Shown here in pieces: positions 1 through 11,309 of a DNA stretch of 64,000 bases (the first letter of the stretch is position 1; each line of letters begins with the position of its first letter). Under the pieces are notes generated by a model. The model had not been told where the DNA came from. It did not search any database and saw only the letters and a list, made by a program, of their open reading frames with translations. This DNA comes from Megascapheus bottae (Eukaryota > Chordata > Mammalia > Rodentia > Geomyidae): contig JANJXV010000013.1 of assembly GCA_024803745.1 (NCBI GenBank), positions 14,009,501-14,073,500 on the forward strand, written 5' to 3'. The translations under genes and the position numbers were made by a program.

Positions 1-1090
1 CTTAATTTTCAGATTGTCCACTGCCGTAACAATTTCTTTTGTTTGTGTTAAAGCCCAGCCTACTGAGGTTAATGTGGTATGAACTGGAAGATTGGGGGTA
101 GGAAATGTAAGAAGGTTCTGGAACTCAATGGCTACTTCCACTTGTTTCTAGAAGACTGATCTATATATAGCATGGAAGACAAATGAGTTTGATGTTGAAG
201 ATTCTTTGGAATTAATTACACCTCCTCTGTGAAGTTGTAGAAAATATAACTGTAATGTCTCAACCTCTGTGGATTTTCTATTTTGATTGGTTTCAAGAGA
301 CCACTGAGAGCTTATATAAGTCTAAGATAAAGGAACTCCATATCTCCCCAGAGGAAAAAATGAACATATCAAGACTCACCACCAATCTTGAAACATGTCA
401 GCACTTTATGAAAAGCCTTTCAGGTCGTGAGAACAATAAAAGACAACTTTCTAAGTAACAGAAAACCATGTTTACAAAGAGTCGTGAGCTGTAAATTACA
501 CTCTGTCTTTGTTAGTAATTAAATAGATTAAAAAATTAAACTGAAAAATGATGACTCTTACAACAGTTTTCCACCTTAGAAATAACTTCTAAGGGAGAAA
601 AAGCCACTAAAATTGATTGTGAAACTTTGGGTAAGAGGTAAATTTCACATTTTTATAAAAATAAAACTAAATAGTGTATATATATATATATAAGAAACCT
701 AGAAAAAATAAACTAGGTTAATACAAATTTAAACATTATTTTTGCTTTCAAATCTAAGCCCTTTTTTCAAAATGTTTTTGGCTGTGATAAGAAATAAATC
801 TAATCTTAGCTTAATGGCTTCAAGGTTCCTGCTGAGTTTGAAAATAAATATGCAGATCAGACCCAGGAATATGCAAATTCATATCAGGTCAAAAATTGGT
901 AGTCATAAAGATTTTAAGAGATCTTCTAATCAAGGTCTAAAGAACTCTATTCCAGCTATCCCTCGGTACATGTTGTTGGTTTCAGAATCCACCTTGGATA
1001 CCAAATACCATGAATGCTCACATCTGGAATAGTAGTATTTGAATGCACTTCTTGCTTCAAGTCACCTCTAAATGACTTACACAACCTAAC
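1..1090. other. Intergenic, no repeat or gene recognised
   Basis: AT-rich single-copy-looking DNA. Short ORFs occur but none resembles a known protein or has splice or promoter context. A short (TA)n run lies near 677-692. Confidence 0.5.
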
Positions 1091-1093
1091 ACA

Positions 1094-1313
1094 ACCAGGC
1101 ACCAGAGACTCACTCCTATAATCCTATTCAGGAGGCTGAGATCTGAGGATCCCATTCCAATCCAGCGTGGGCAGAAAAGTCCCTGTGAGACTCTTCTCTC
1201 TAATTGACCTCTCAAAAACTAGAAGTGGTGCTGTGGCTCAAAGTAGTAGAGTGTTAGCCTTGAGTAAAAGAACTCAAGGACAGAGGCCAGATTCTAAGTT
1301 CAAGCCCTACTAC
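1094..1313 (+). mobile_element. B1-Geo SINE
   Basis: 7SL-like head (ggaggctgagatctgaggat) followed by the Geo module (gctgtggctcaaagtagtag, gttcaagcccta). The 3' tail has expanded directly into the next microsatellite. Confidence 0.8.
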
Positions 1314-1434
1314 AGAAGAAGAAGAAGAAGAAGAAGAAGAAGAAGAAGAAGAAGAAGAAGAAGGAGGAGGAGGAGGAGGAGGAGGAGGAGGAGGAGGAGG
1401 AGGAGGAGGAGGAGGAGGAGGAGGAGGAGGAGGA
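1313..1434. repeat. (GAA)n then (GGA)n microsatellite
   Basis: About 50 bp of GAA units passing into about 70 bp of GGA units. It grew from the A-rich tail of the preceding SINE. Long poly-Arg and poly-Ser ORFs across it are artefacts. Confidence 0.95.
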
Positions 1435-1537
1435 CCTAGTACAATGTAAATGTTGTATAAATAGCAATACTCTGTATTGCTTAGTGATACAAGAAAACAG
1501 TCTATGCATGTTCAGCATAGACACAGCCTCTCCCCAT

Positions 1538-1540
<3 letters not shown>

Positions 1541-1579
<39 letters not shown>

Positions 1580-1590
1580 TGTCTGTCTAT
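1541..1590. repeat. (GT)n with (CTGT)n end
   Basis: About 38 bp of GT dinucleotide followed by a few tctg units. Confidence 0.95.
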
Positions 1591-1707
1591 GTTCAGTCTC
1601 TCCCTTTTTCCTTTTCTTCTAAATGTTTTTATGCTGCTACTTGCTAGATCTGCAGATTCAGATGGCCAACTATGTTCTGCAAAGCAAATATAAGAAGTCC
1701 TTGAGCA

Positions 1708-1941
1708 GCCAGACACCTGTGGTCCACACCTATAATCCTCTACTCAGAAGGCTGAGATCTGAGGACCATGGGTCAAAGTCTACCTACTCCATGAGATTCT
1801 CATCTCCAATTAACTACCAAAAAGCCAGACATAGAGCTGTGACTCAAGTGATAGAGCAGTAGCCTTGAACAAGTAAGTGTCAAGGACAGCACCTAGGCCC
1901 CGAGTTCAAGTCCCAATACTGGCACCAAAAAAAAAAAAAAG
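1708..1941 (+). mobile_element. B1-Geo SINE
   Basis: Near full length, ending in a pure A tail of about 14 nt and then a purine-rich (GGAA/GGGA)n stretch to about 1,990. Confidence 0.85.
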
Positions 1942-1990
1942 AAAAGGAAGGAAGGAAGAGAGGGAGGAAAGGAGGGAGGGAGGGAAGAAG
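1942..1990. repeat. Purine-rich low-complexity tail
   Basis: GGAAGGAAGAGAGGGAGG-type purine run that continues the SINE tail. Confidence 0.8.
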
Positions 1991-2585
1991 GAGCCCTTGG
2001 ACCAGGCTGTCAGGTGCCCTGTGCTCTGTCTCAGCCAGGTTGCTTCCTCTCAAATCCGTGGATCTGTGGATTCTGGGACTTCCTTCCGCTGCGCTGGCAC
2101 AGGACACCCTTACTCTGCTTATAAATGATCAAACACAAAGAGATTCAGTATAGTTTTCCTTTGTATTCTCCTAATTGTAACCAAGTTCTCGCTTTTCTTT
2201 TCCAAAATCCTCTTTTTCTAAAGCAGTTTGTCCTTGGTTTCATTATCTGGAGGTTCTATGGGTAAATGACCACAGCACTTGTGTTGCTCTACAACTTCAT
2301 CTTAGTCAGCTCAGTGGTGCTCTTCCCTTAGCTTAATGATCACCTCTGTCACAGGTCTCAGGAAAGAAGGTAATGGCCTGCATCAAATACACATCCACAG
2401 TGGAGGACTTTTAGGTCTCTGTTCAGGAAGGCCAGGGTAAAATGCACAGTGCTCCCCCTGGTGGCAGTATTGGCTTACTGCAGGCTGTGAAATGCCAATG
2501 AGCAAACCCAGGGCTGGGTACATTCCGGTGAAGATACCAAGCTTTCAAGACTCCAGACAAGGGCTGAGAACTTCACTCTCTTGAC
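1991..2585. other. Intergenic, no repeat recognised
   Basis: Single-copy-looking DNA. The only item I pick out is a CTCF-like motif near 2,453. Confidence 0.45.
2452..2469. promoter_or_regulatory. CTCF-like motif
   Basis: Contains ccccctggtggcagt. Against the core CCASYAGRKGGCRSY, I count about 13 of 15 matches on either strand, so orientation is ambiguous. It is not inside a recognised SINE. Occupancy cannot be read from sequence. Confidence 0.35.
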
Positions 2586-2595
2586 TCAGAAGAAC

Positions 2596-2815
2596 ATTTT
2601 TTTTGTCAGTTGTGGGGCTTGAACTCAGGGCCTGAGTGCTGTCTCTGAGTCTCGTTGTGCCCAGTAGCACTCTACACTTGAGTCACTTCTTGGTTTTGAA
2701 GAGTTAATTGGAGATAGGATAGACTTTTCTGCCCTGGCTGGCTTTGAACTGCCATCTTCAGATCTCAGCCTCCCAAGTAGCTAGGATTACAGGCATGAGC
2801 CAACAGTGCCTGGCT
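2596..2815 (-). mobile_element. B1-Geo SINE
   Basis: Complete inverted copy. Target-site duplication tcagaagaac flanks it at about 2,586 and 2,817. Confidence 0.85.
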
Positions 2816-3595
2816 TCAGAAGAACCTTTTTTAACTTGCATATGAAGCATCTCTGTGAGTAGCTCTGTTACTCTCTACCATAGTCAAGCATATCCCTGAA
2901 TATTTATCATTTTCTATGGAAATACTCGCAACAAATTAGTTGGCTTAATTCCAAGAGAGAAAATGTTGGCTTCTGCTGAGTTAGCATCTGGTACTGTAAT
3001 TAACTAAGCCTTCCCCGTGGCACAGGCTGAGGTGTGGCTTCTGCTCTGCGGGTGTACTTACTAGGGTTTGATTCAAGCAACTTTTACCCTGGTACACTAC
3101 TGTCCTCTAAATGGTGGTTTTATTGGACAACAACCTTACTCAAATCCTGACTCTGTGTGTGTGCCCTGAGAATGCTCGTGCTGAGGAAGAGAGGATTTGG
3201 GGTATGAATGTTTATCATGTTTTAATTGGGGATCTGCCCACTCACAGGCAAGAAGTAATTGTGGTTTGCATTCAAAAGAATGCAAAAACATTTCTTCTAG
3301 ACAAAGGACAGTGAACAATCTACAGGGTGCTCACAAAAACATCGGATTATAAGGATTAAACATTGTGAGGTGACTGTCCTAGATATTAATAGCCTATACA
3401 TCTGGCATTTATGCTGGCAGAATAAGAGTGCTAGAAGGTGACTGACAAAGCTGGATCAAGTTATACATTACATTTTTCTAAGTATGGGTTGGATTCCCTC
3501 AAGTCCCCCCCCCCCACACTACAAAGAGCATTGCTGTAATTGCAGAGTTGGTATGCCACCTTACTTGATTTATAAGTGAGGCTTCTCATTGATGT
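2816..3595. other. Intergenic, no repeat recognised
   Basis: No recognised gene or transposon. A run of nine C residues lies near 3,507. The 67-codon ORF at 3,111-3,314 has no recognisable homology. Confidence 0.45.
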
Positions 3596-3648
3596 TGTTT
3601 GTGTTGGTACTGGGACTTTGACTGGGGCTTGGGTACTATCCTTATGCC

Positions 3649-3838
3649 TTTTTTTGGCCAGTCCTGAGGTTTGAACTCAGGGTCTGAGCACTGTCCTTGT
3701 GCTTTCTCCAGGCTAGCTCCACTACTTGAGCCAGTACCACTTCCAGCTTTTCCTGGGTATGTGGTACCGAGGAATTAAACCCAGGGCTTCATACATGCTA
3801 GGGAGATACTCTACCACTAGGCCAAACTCCCAGGCCTC
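3649..3838 (-). mobile_element. IDL-Geo SINE nested in B1-Geo
   Basis: Reverse-strand copy: Geo module first, then the ID-like part ending actaggccaaactcccaggcc. Confidence 0.85.
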
Positions 3839-3849
3839 CTTGTGCCCTT

Positions 3850-4135
3850 TTCTTTTCTTTTTTTTTTTTTTAATAGGTCATGGGGCTTGAACTCCGGGCC
3901 TGAGCTCTTCAGCTCAAGGCTACTGCCCTACCTCTGAGCCTGGGCATTGTCCCTGAGCATTTCAACTCAAGGCTACCACCCTACCCCTTGAGCACAGCCC
4001 CACTTCCCAATTCCTAGTGGTTAATTGGAGATAAGAGTCTCATGGACTTTAGTGCTAGGGTTGGCTTGAACCATGATCCCCAGATCTCAGCCTCCTGAGT
4101 GCTAAGATTACAGGCGTGAGCCACCACTCCCAGCT
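3850..4135 (-). mobile_element. B1-Geo SINE with repeated middle
   Basis: Reverse-strand copy. The segment 'gagc..caactcaaggctac.accctacc' is present twice (near 3,905-3,935 and 3,957-3,990), so part of the Geo module is duplicated. Confidence 0.8.
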
Positions 4136-4528
4136 GCCTTGTGCCTTTTTGATCAAGGCTAGCTCTCTGCCACTTGAACCACAGCTCCATTTCTAGCTTC
4201 TTGGTGGTTACTTGGAGAAAAGAGGCTCCTGCCCTGCTGGCTGGATTTAAGTTGTGATCCTCAGATCTTCATCTCCTGAGTAGCTAAGATTACAAGTTTG
4301 AGCCACCAACACTTGGCTAAGTGAGGCATTTTTATCTTTGACTGGGATCCCATTGTTTCACACTGCCTGGTTCATAGGCTGATAGACTTCAGGCAGGCAG
4401 TGACTCACCTTTTGGTGACTTCTCTGGGATCAACATCAGCGGGAGATAAAGTACCTGTTCAGGCCATTCTTGCCTGCATTTGCTGCTTTCCTAGGGAAAA
4501 GATTACTTGAGCATTCAGTTTGCATAGC

Positions 4529-4741
4529 AAATCAGCATGGTGGCTCACAACTCATTCTAACTACTCCGAAGGTTAAGATCTGAGGATTGCTGTTAGAAGC
4601 CAGAAAAGTTCATGAAACTCTTATCCCCATTTAACCAGGAAAAAAAATAAGGCAGAAGTAGAACTGTGGCTCAAGTAGTATCATCCTTGAGCAAAAAAGC
4701 TGCTTAGAGCATTCAGGCCCTGAGTTCAAGCCCCTGTACTG
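4529..4741 (+). mobile_element. B1-Geo SINE, diverged
   Basis: Recognised by tggctcacaactc, ttaagatctgaggatt and the Geo module ending gagttcaagcccctgtactg. Confidence 0.75.
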
Positions 4742-4839
4742 AATTACATACACGAAAAGAGATCATTTGCTTTGTTTTGTTTCACAAGTAAACAAACTTC
4801 AATCTTTTTCTTCACCTTTTGCTCTTGTGAACTTCATTC

Positions 4840-4969
4840 TTCAAGACACCTGGCTATGGGCTGAGAAGGGGTCTTGAGACCAATGTGCCCAGGTTGGCTG
4901 ACCATGGGCCTACCCATCACAGCTACAGAGTAGCTAGGGCTACAGATGCATGCCACCAACGCTCAGCTT
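4840..4969 (-). mobile_element. B1/7SL-like SINE fragment
   Basis: Inverted B1-like text (gtagctagggctacagatgcatgccaccaacgctcagctt with 7SL-type order). No Geo module is attached. Confidence 0.5.
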
Positions 4970-5110
4970 GCTTCTGGTTTTGCTCTTGTGGTGTCTTTTG
5001 ACACTCAGAAGTTTGAATGTTGAATTCTCACTTAATTTGTTCACATTATAAAAGGAAAACTTTTGGCTTACAAAAGCACCTGCCTATGGCATATCAAACC
5101 TGAATGTTTG

Positions 5111-5334
5111 CCAAGCGCTGGTGGCTCACACCTATAGTCCTTGCTACTTAGGAGGCTGGAATTGGACGATCATGGTTCAAAGCCAACCTAGGCAGGAAAG
5201 TCTGTGAGACTCTTACCTCCAATCTGGAAGAAGAGCTGTGGCTCAAGTGGTAGAGGGTTTTAGACTTCAGCACAGAAGCTCAGGGACAGTGTCTAGGCCT
5301 GGAGTTTAAGCCCCAGGACTAGCAAAAGCAAAAA
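5111..5334 (+). mobile_element. B1-Geo SINE with TSD
   Basis: Complete copy flanked by ctgaatgttt at 5,100-5,109 and 5,335-5,344. Confidence 0.9.
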
Positions 5335-5379
5335 CTGAATGTTTAAGCTGAACCTGAGGTCACCAGTCTGTAAATAGCA

Positions 5380-5550
5380 GCTATGTAGAAGACTTAAGTA
5401 GGAGGATCAAAATTTGTGGGCAGCTCAAAGAAAAACTTGAGACCCTATCTGAAAAGTAACTGAAAGGTTAGAGGGACGAGGCCTTAGCTTGAGACACAGA
5501 AGTCCTGACTAGCAAGGCAAGATTTCAAACCCTCATATGGCGTCCCAAAA
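5380..5550 (+). mobile_element. Degenerate B1+ID-like composite
   Basis: Weak match: aggaggatcaaaattt, then gagaccctatct, then an ID-like half with box-B-like atttcaaaccctc. It resembles older rodent B1-dID dimers. Confidence 0.4.
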
Positions 5551-5684
5551 ATCTTTGATTCCATCACAACTGTTCCTTTTCTGCTAAAGTGGATAAATAT
5601 TCATAAACGTTTAATCACCTCTGCATGCTAGATAGTACATCACCCTGACAATTTAAAAGAAAAAAGAAAAAGAACTATTTCTCA

Positions 5685-5922
5685 AGCCAGGCACTAGTAG
5701 CTCACACCTGTAATCCTAGCTGCTCAGGAGGTTGAAATCTGAGGATCAAGGTTGAAAGTTAGCCTAGGTAGGAAACTCCATGAGACTGTAACCTCCAATT
5801 AACCACCAAGAAGCTGGAAGTAAAAGTGTAGATCAGGTAGTAGAATGCCGACCTTGAGTGGGAAAGTAAAGAGACAGTGCCTGGGTCCTACATTCAAGTA
5901 CTAATATCTGCACAAAAATAAA
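5685..5922 (+). mobile_element. B1-Geo SINE
   Basis: Near full length; tail gcacaaaaataaag. Confidence 0.85.
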
Positions 5923-6318
5923 GACTTCTCAATCCACAGGGTGTTTTTTTAAACACATTTCTTCCTTCAGGCACCTGGGAAGGTTCCTTTGAAGTTGGAG
6001 ACAGCCTCATGACCTGCTTTGATCAATGAAATGTGTCCAAAGCAATAGTGTCACCTCTGAGCAGAGTGATAAGATCCAGTGATCTGAGCAGTTTTTTACA
6101 TTCCCAGTCCCTGCTGCAGCCTCCAGCATCCTGAGTCCCTGATCGGAGATCTAGAGAGATCAAAATTAGTCATGGTGAAGGAATAAACTTTATTTTTCAT
6201 TTTCCTCCTCTGATGTTAAATATTCTCCTGCATTTACATAATAGTTTCAGAGGTTTCTTTTTTATGTTTAGGTCTTTCATTCCTTTGATATTACTTTTGT
6301 GTATAATTCACTGAAAGC
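5923..6318. other. Intergenic, no repeat recognised
   Basis: No gene or transposon recognised. Confidence 0.45.
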
Positions 6319-6330
6319 AGAATGATAACA

Positions 6331-6514
6331 GGGCTGGGAATGTGGCTTAGGGAATGAAGCCCTGGGTTTGATTCCTCAGTTCCACATAAACAGAAAAAGC
6401 TGGAAGTGGTATTGTGCCTCAGGTGGTAGTGTGCTAGCCTTGAGCAAAAAGAAGCCCAGGAACAGTGCCCAGTTCCTGCTTTCAAGACCCAGGACTGGAA
6501 AAGAAAAAGAAAAG
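6331..6514 (+). mobile_element. IDL-Geo SINE, older subfamily
   Basis: Starts gggctgggaatgtggctta. Flanked by agaatgataaca at 6,319-6,330 and 6,515-6,526. A short deletion removes part of box A. Confidence 0.9.
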
Positions 6515-6691
6515 AGAATGATAACAAATTTAAATGTCTACTTGGCTATTTATTTAGTGATTCTAGAATCAGGTAACATTCTATTATATGAAACAGAATA
6601 GGTGTTCTAATCTCAGCAGAAGGATTTGTCTTTTAGGCAAGAAAGAACTGAAGAAAGCAGGAATTAAAAAGAAAATGGTTGCTTCAAAGTT

Positions 6692-6960
6692 ACTTTTTTT
6701 TTTATTATTACTGTTTGCTTGTTTGTTTTTGTGTGTGCCCGTCTTGGGGCTTGAACCCAGGGCTTGGGAGCTGTCCCTGAGCTTTTTTTGCTCAAAGCTA
6801 GCACTCTGCCACTTGGACCACAGCTCTACTTATAGCTTTTGGGTGGTTATTTGGATATGAGTCTCCCAGACTTTTCTGTCCAGGTAGGCTTTGAACTATA
6901 ATCCTCAGATCTCAGCCTCCTGAGTTAGCTAGGATTACAGGCATAAGTCACTGGCTCTCA
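6692..6960 (-). mobile_element. B1-Geo SINE
   Basis: Complete inverted copy with a T/A-rich tail at its left end. Confidence 0.85.
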
Positions 6961-7715
6961 ACAATTGCTTGCAGTAGTGTATGGAGAGGAATTTATCTAG
7001 GACCTTGCATTTATGGCTCAATCAGTCCTACAAGGATGCCTATGAGAAATGTACAACATGAACCTTCTTGGCTGTAAAAATGGATGCACGGCATTGGATC
7101 TAATGCCTTAGGAACATTTCTTGAGCAAGTAAAACAACTTACCTTGGTATTTAGTCACATAAAAGCAATGTATGATGATAAATGGTTCATTTCTTCATAT
7201 TATAAAATTCATCACAAATTGCAGTTTTAAGACTTCTACGACTGACAGTACACGCAAATATTGCTTTTTAATCAGAGCAAAGTATCAAGAGATCAAGAAC
7301 TTAGTTCACATGGTAAATTTTCGGGCATGCTGAAAACTTTGCAGTCAGAAGCTGTAGTTTCCTCCTGTGAGAACAGCAGAACTAAAATAACACCCCCCAT
7401 ACACACACCCTGACATCCCTCCCCAACACCCCAAGACACAAACTCCACATGAGGGATCCCAGCTCAGAAGCAGGAAAAGGACACCAGCCAGCAGCAGAAA
7501 TTCAGGACCATTTTGCCTTCCTGCAGATCAGGAGGAGAAGGAATTTCCACACAAGGTGTCTCAAGATATGGCCTCCCAAACTTTCAGAGCTTTCATGGTT
7601 AGGAAAGCAGATTCTAGGGGCTCAGTACAACTAGTTATCATCTGCTCTTGTGTTCCCAGCATTCCAGAAACACCAGGGAGGGAGGCTGGTGAGGGTACTC
7701 ATCCTCTGTCCCCCT
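6961..7715. other. Intergenic, no repeat recognised
   Basis: No gene or transposon recognised. The 61-codon ORF at 7,449-7,634 has no recognisable homology. Confidence 0.45.
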
Positions 7716-7719
7716 GCTC

Positions 7720-7911
7720 TCCAGTTCTGGGGCTTGAACTCTCAGGGCCTGGGCACTGTCCCTGAGCTTCTTTTGCTCCAAGGCTAGCACTCTACCACTT
7801 GAGCCACAGCACCATTTTTGGCTTTTTGTGTTTATGTGGTACTGAGGAATTGAACCCAGGGCTTCACGCATGCTAGGCGAGCACTCTACCACTAAGCCAC
7901 ATTCCCAGCCA
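7720..7911 (-). mobile_element. IDL-Geo SINE, older subfamily
   Basis: Ends actaagccacattcccagcc, the inverted form of the older ID-like head. Confidence 0.9.
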
Positions 7912-7991
7912 GATATTTACTTTCGATTCTTGAACTTAAGATCACTTTGAGTTGAGTGAGGTAAAGAATCTCTCAGCCCCTCTTCCAGTTC

Positions 7992-8198
7992 TTCTTCTTT
8001 TTTTTTTTTTTTTTTGCCAGTCCCAGTGCTTGAACTCAGGGCCTAGACACTGTCCTTGAGCTTTCTCAAAGCTAGCACTCTACCACTTAAGCCACAACAC
8101 CAGACTGGCTTTTCTGTCTATGTGGCACCAAGGAATCAAACCCAGGGCTTCATGCATGCTAGGTGAGCACTCTACCACTAGGCCAAACTCCAGGCCCT
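7992..8198 (-). mobile_element. IDL-Geo SINE
   Basis: T tail of about 17 nt, then the Geo module and the ID-like head ending ggccaaactccaggcc. Confidence 0.9.
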
Positions 8199-8715
8199 GA
8201 AGTTTATCTTTTATAGTACCATCTATATTATCTAGAGCTGGGAGGATCTGGCTGCCCTACCTGGGGTTCTCAGCTTGCTGGAAGTTGGACCATTTGGCCC
8301 ATCTGATTGTCAGCATCTTTCTGCTGGACTATCTTTCAGAGTACCAACTTTTTATTACGCTTGGTCCAAAGTCCTAATTCCTCTATGTAAAGACTCAAAG
8401 TTGCTCTGTAATCACTCTCTGCTGTTCCATTTCTATCCTCAAAAGATTTTTTCATGTTTCCAAGCATGAAATTCATTTGGTCTAAATTTACTGAATACTA
8501 AGTCCTTTTGCAGAGCCATTTCTGGTTAGTCCCCTCGTCTTTTAATAAAACTTAATTCACTTCAGCAACATAGATGGAATCCTGATTTAGGCTAGGCATA
8601 TGCAGACCCTGAGTACAGGCAAGTGGAAAGACAAATCGAGCCATATAATGTACAAGTGTGTGATCAGATAGATGACTAAGTTGTGGACAAGATTCTCCAT
8701 GAAAAAAAAAAATGT
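8199..8715. other. Intergenic, no repeat recognised
   Basis: No gene or transposon recognised. Confidence 0.45.
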
Positions 8716-8944
8716 TTTCAGGAGCTATGGGTTCATGCCTGAAATCCTAGCTGCTCAGGAAGTGGAGATCCGAGAATAGTGATTCAAATTAAGCCCAGGC
8801 AGAAAAGTCATTGAGATTCTTATTTCCAATTAACCAGAAAAAAAAAAAAAGCCAGAATTGGTTCAAGTGGTAGCACAACAGCTCTGAGGAAAAAGCTAAG
8901 GGACAGCACCCAGACACACCCAGCCCTGATACAGGCACACGCAA

Positions 8945-8945
<1 letters not shown>
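8716..8945 (+). mobile_element. B1-Geo SINE
   Basis: Diverged copy. The junction between monomers holds a run of about 13 A. The tail leads into (GT)n. Confidence 0.8.
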
Positions 8946-8946
<1 letters not shown>

Positions 8947-8981
<35 letters not shown>

Positions 8982-9025
8982 TGTGTGTGTAAAGAGAGAC
9001 AGATAGACAGATAGACAGACAGAGA
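8947..9025. repeat. (GT)n followed by (GATA/GACA)n
   Basis: About 44 bp of GT (one interruption), then short gata/gaca units. Confidence 0.95.
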
Positions 9026-9165
9026 ATTTGCTGTCACTCAAATGAGAAAACTGAGACGCAGATTGCTCAGGTAAGTTGTTCAAAGTCATCAAGCTACAGA
9101 TGCTTGAACTGATTGCCCCTGAGTTGGTCTGACTCCAAAGCTATGGCCTGGAGCATGGTACAGTG
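9025..9165 (-). mobile_element. MIR (ancient SINE), inverted
   Basis: Reads atgagaaaactgagacgcag ... caaagtcatcaagctacag ... ggtctgactccaaagc, the reverse complement of the MIR body and its tRNA-like head. Confidence 0.75.
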
Positions 9166-9245
9166 TGTACTTTTCCCTAAAATTATTAAGTACAGCTTTA
9201 CCTTTGGAAGTGATACTTAAACTAGATCCCAAAAGACAATTACAG

Positions 9246-9398
9246 GGCCATGCAGGAAGCCCTGAGTTCAATTCCTTGGTACCACATACATAGAAAAAGC
9301 CAGAAGTGATGTTGTGGCTCAAGTAGTAAAGTGCTAGCCTTGAGAAATTCAAGAACAGTGCTCAGGCCCTGAGTTCAAGCCCACAGACAGGCAAAAAA
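9246..9398 (+). mobile_element. IDL-Geo SINE, 5'-truncated
   Basis: Lacks box A of the ID-like monomer; starts within gcaggaagccctgagttcaa and ends with an A7 tail. Confidence 0.85.
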
Positions 9399-9404
9399 AT
9401 TACA

Positions 9405-9751
9405 AGTCAGGTGTCAGTGGCTCATACCTGTAATCCTAGCTTCTCAGAAGGCTAAGATATAAGGATTGAAGTTTGAAGCCAGCCCAAGCAGGAAAGCCTG
9501 TGAGACTCTTTGATTAACCAGCAAAAACCAGAGTGAAGATATGGTTCAAAAAGTAGAGCAGGCCGGGAGTTTGGCCTAGTGATACAGTGCTTGCCTAGCA
9601 TGCACGAAGACCCGGGTTCAATTCCTCGGTACCACATGCATAGGAAAAACGCCAGAAATGGCAGAAATGGTGCTGAGGCTTAAGTGGTAGAGTTCTAACC
9701 TTGAGAAAGTCCAAGGACAGTGCTCAGGCCCTGAGCTCAAGCCCAGGACTG

Positions 9752-9784
<33 letters not shown>

Positions 9785-9847
9785 TAGAGCACTAGCTTTG
9801 AGCAATAAAAGCTCAAGGACAAAATCCAGGCACTGAGTTCAGGTACA
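9405..9847 (+). mobile_element. B1-Geo SINE split by an IDL-Geo
   Basis: Outer element 9,405-9,560, resuming at 9,783-9,847 and then a short (AC)n. The interruption falls within the Geo box A; gtagagca is repeated at both junctions. Confidence 0.8.
9561..9782 (+). mobile_element. IDL-Geo SINE nested in B1-Geo
   Basis: Young-looking copy (ggccgggagtttggcctagt) with an A tail of about 30 nt. TSD aaaaagtagagca / aaaaggtagagca. Confidence 0.92.
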
Positions 9848-9866
9848 CACACACACACACACACAA
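9845..9866. repeat. Short (AC)n
   Basis: About 20 bp of AC derived from the tail of the outer SINE. Confidence 0.9.
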
Positions 9867-10389
9867 TATTTAAAGTACTGAAATTGATGGTATACTAGCT
9901 TAAATGAAATATATTATGTGGTCATAGTAGGAGAGATACCTCTAGCCACAAGGAATGATGGGCATAAAGGCAGGAGAGCTGAAAATCAGGTCAAGAGATC
10001 TTATTCCTGGTGGCACTTCTTATCCACCACCTTTCCTGATGTTCTGGACCATTCCTGATATGCCTCCTTCGAGGTGTGTATACATACTCTGCTTTCATAA
10101 ACTTCGCCCTCACCCTCCTCCATTCTCCATGATGACCTCACTGTGCATATAGCCTACCATGTGGCTTTGAGTAGGAAATGTCTCCTCTTCTTTATCTTCT
10201 TCTATATTTGTACATCTTCCAGATGCCTACTCTGAGATTGGAGATGGGTCTCCAATTCTGGCCCAGACTTAGCCAAGCTGTTGAAATGGCTGTCTTGTTT
10301 GCTGAGAGTTTCAGTAGCACTACCATGGAAACAACTGAGATTATTGTTCATTCTTTGGGGATCTTCAAGAATAATTCTATTGTAATTTT
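9867..10389. other. Intergenic, no repeat recognised
   Basis: No gene or transposon recognised. Confidence 0.45.
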
Positions 10390-10399
10390 TATTAGTGGA

Positions 10400-10601
10400 T
10401 TTTTTTTTTTGCCAGTCCTGGGCTTGAGCTCAGGGTCTGAGCATTGTCCTTGGACTTTATTTTGCTCAAGGCTAGCACTCTACCACTTGAGCCTCAGCGC
10501 CACTTCCGGCTTTTTTTCTATGTATGTGGTACTGAGGAATCGAACCCCGGTCTTCGTGCATGCTAGGCAAGCCCTCTACCACTAGGCCAAACTCCCAGCC
10601 C
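10400..10601 (-). mobile_element. IDL-Geo SINE with perfect TSD
   Basis: Flanked by a 15-bp perfect duplication tattagtggattttt at 10,390-10,404 and 10,602-10,616. An apparently long ORF here is SINE sequence. Confidence 0.95.
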
Positions 10602-10616
10602 TATTAGTGGATTTTT

Positions 10617-11065
10617 ATAGTGACTTTGTGTTATACCTCCTATCTGGGAATAAACACTTCCTCTTCACAAGAATATTTGGAGAATGCTCTGATGTCAACA
10701 TCCAAACAGGTTTTAATGACAGAATTCCACCACCAGGAATAAATGTAATAACTATATTTTTCTTCACAGATGGCTAAGTAAATTGGCCAAAGTGTACACT
10801 ACCCCACCAACTGTAATAAAATCTGATGAGAGTGTCTCTATAAACTGACAACCTCCAGTGTTGAGAAGCTGAAGCACTCTTTTTAGGTGATAATGGGAGG
10901 CCTTGTGATGCAAGGTGTGTGAATTTTGATAGAATTCTTAAGCTCTGTTACGGTAATCCCTGGGATAGGCCAGTAGAGCTGTTCTATGGAAATTGTTGAA
11001 ATTTTCTGGGTATTTTACTTCATTCTTTGTTTCCATTGAGCCTCTGCCTTTTCCCATTCAGTTTT
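10617..11065. other. Intergenic, no repeat recognised
   Basis: No gene or transposon recognised. Confidence 0.45.

Positions 11066-11115
<50 letters not shown>
11066..11115. repeat. (GT)n
   Basis: About 48 bp of GT at the tail end of an inverted B1-Geo. Confidence 0.95.
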
Positions 11116-11116
<1 letters not shown>

Positions 11117-11309
11117 CTTAAACTCAGGTCTCTGAACTTCTTTTACCACTTGAATCAGAGCTCCACTTCTAGCCTTTTTTTGAGGGGGTAGTTTCTTGGA
11201 GAGAAGAGTCTCACAGACGTTTCTGTCTGGGCTGGTTTTGAATCATAAACCTTAGCTCTCTGCCTACTAAATAGTTAGGATTACAGATATGAGCCACAGG
11301 CACCCAGCC
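11116..11309 (-). mobile_element. B1-Geo SINE
   Basis: Inverted, diverged copy ending gccacaggcacccagcc. Confidence 0.8.

Larger units (their letters stand above)
3598..4319 (-). mobile_element. B1-Geo SINE split by two later SINEs
   Basis: The old outer copy is read at about 3,598-3,648 and resumes at about 4,138-4,319. The interrupting elements are an IDL-Geo and a B1-Geo. Versions of the target ccttrtgccytttt occur at all three junctions. Confidence 0.7.

Noticed and set aside
1167..1439. 90-codon ORF with a long poly-Arg tail
   Set aside because: Translation of a SINE and its (GAA)n/(GGA)n tail.
10178..10585. 135-codon ORF
   Set aside because: More than half lies in an inverted IDL-Geo SINE; no domain or gene context.
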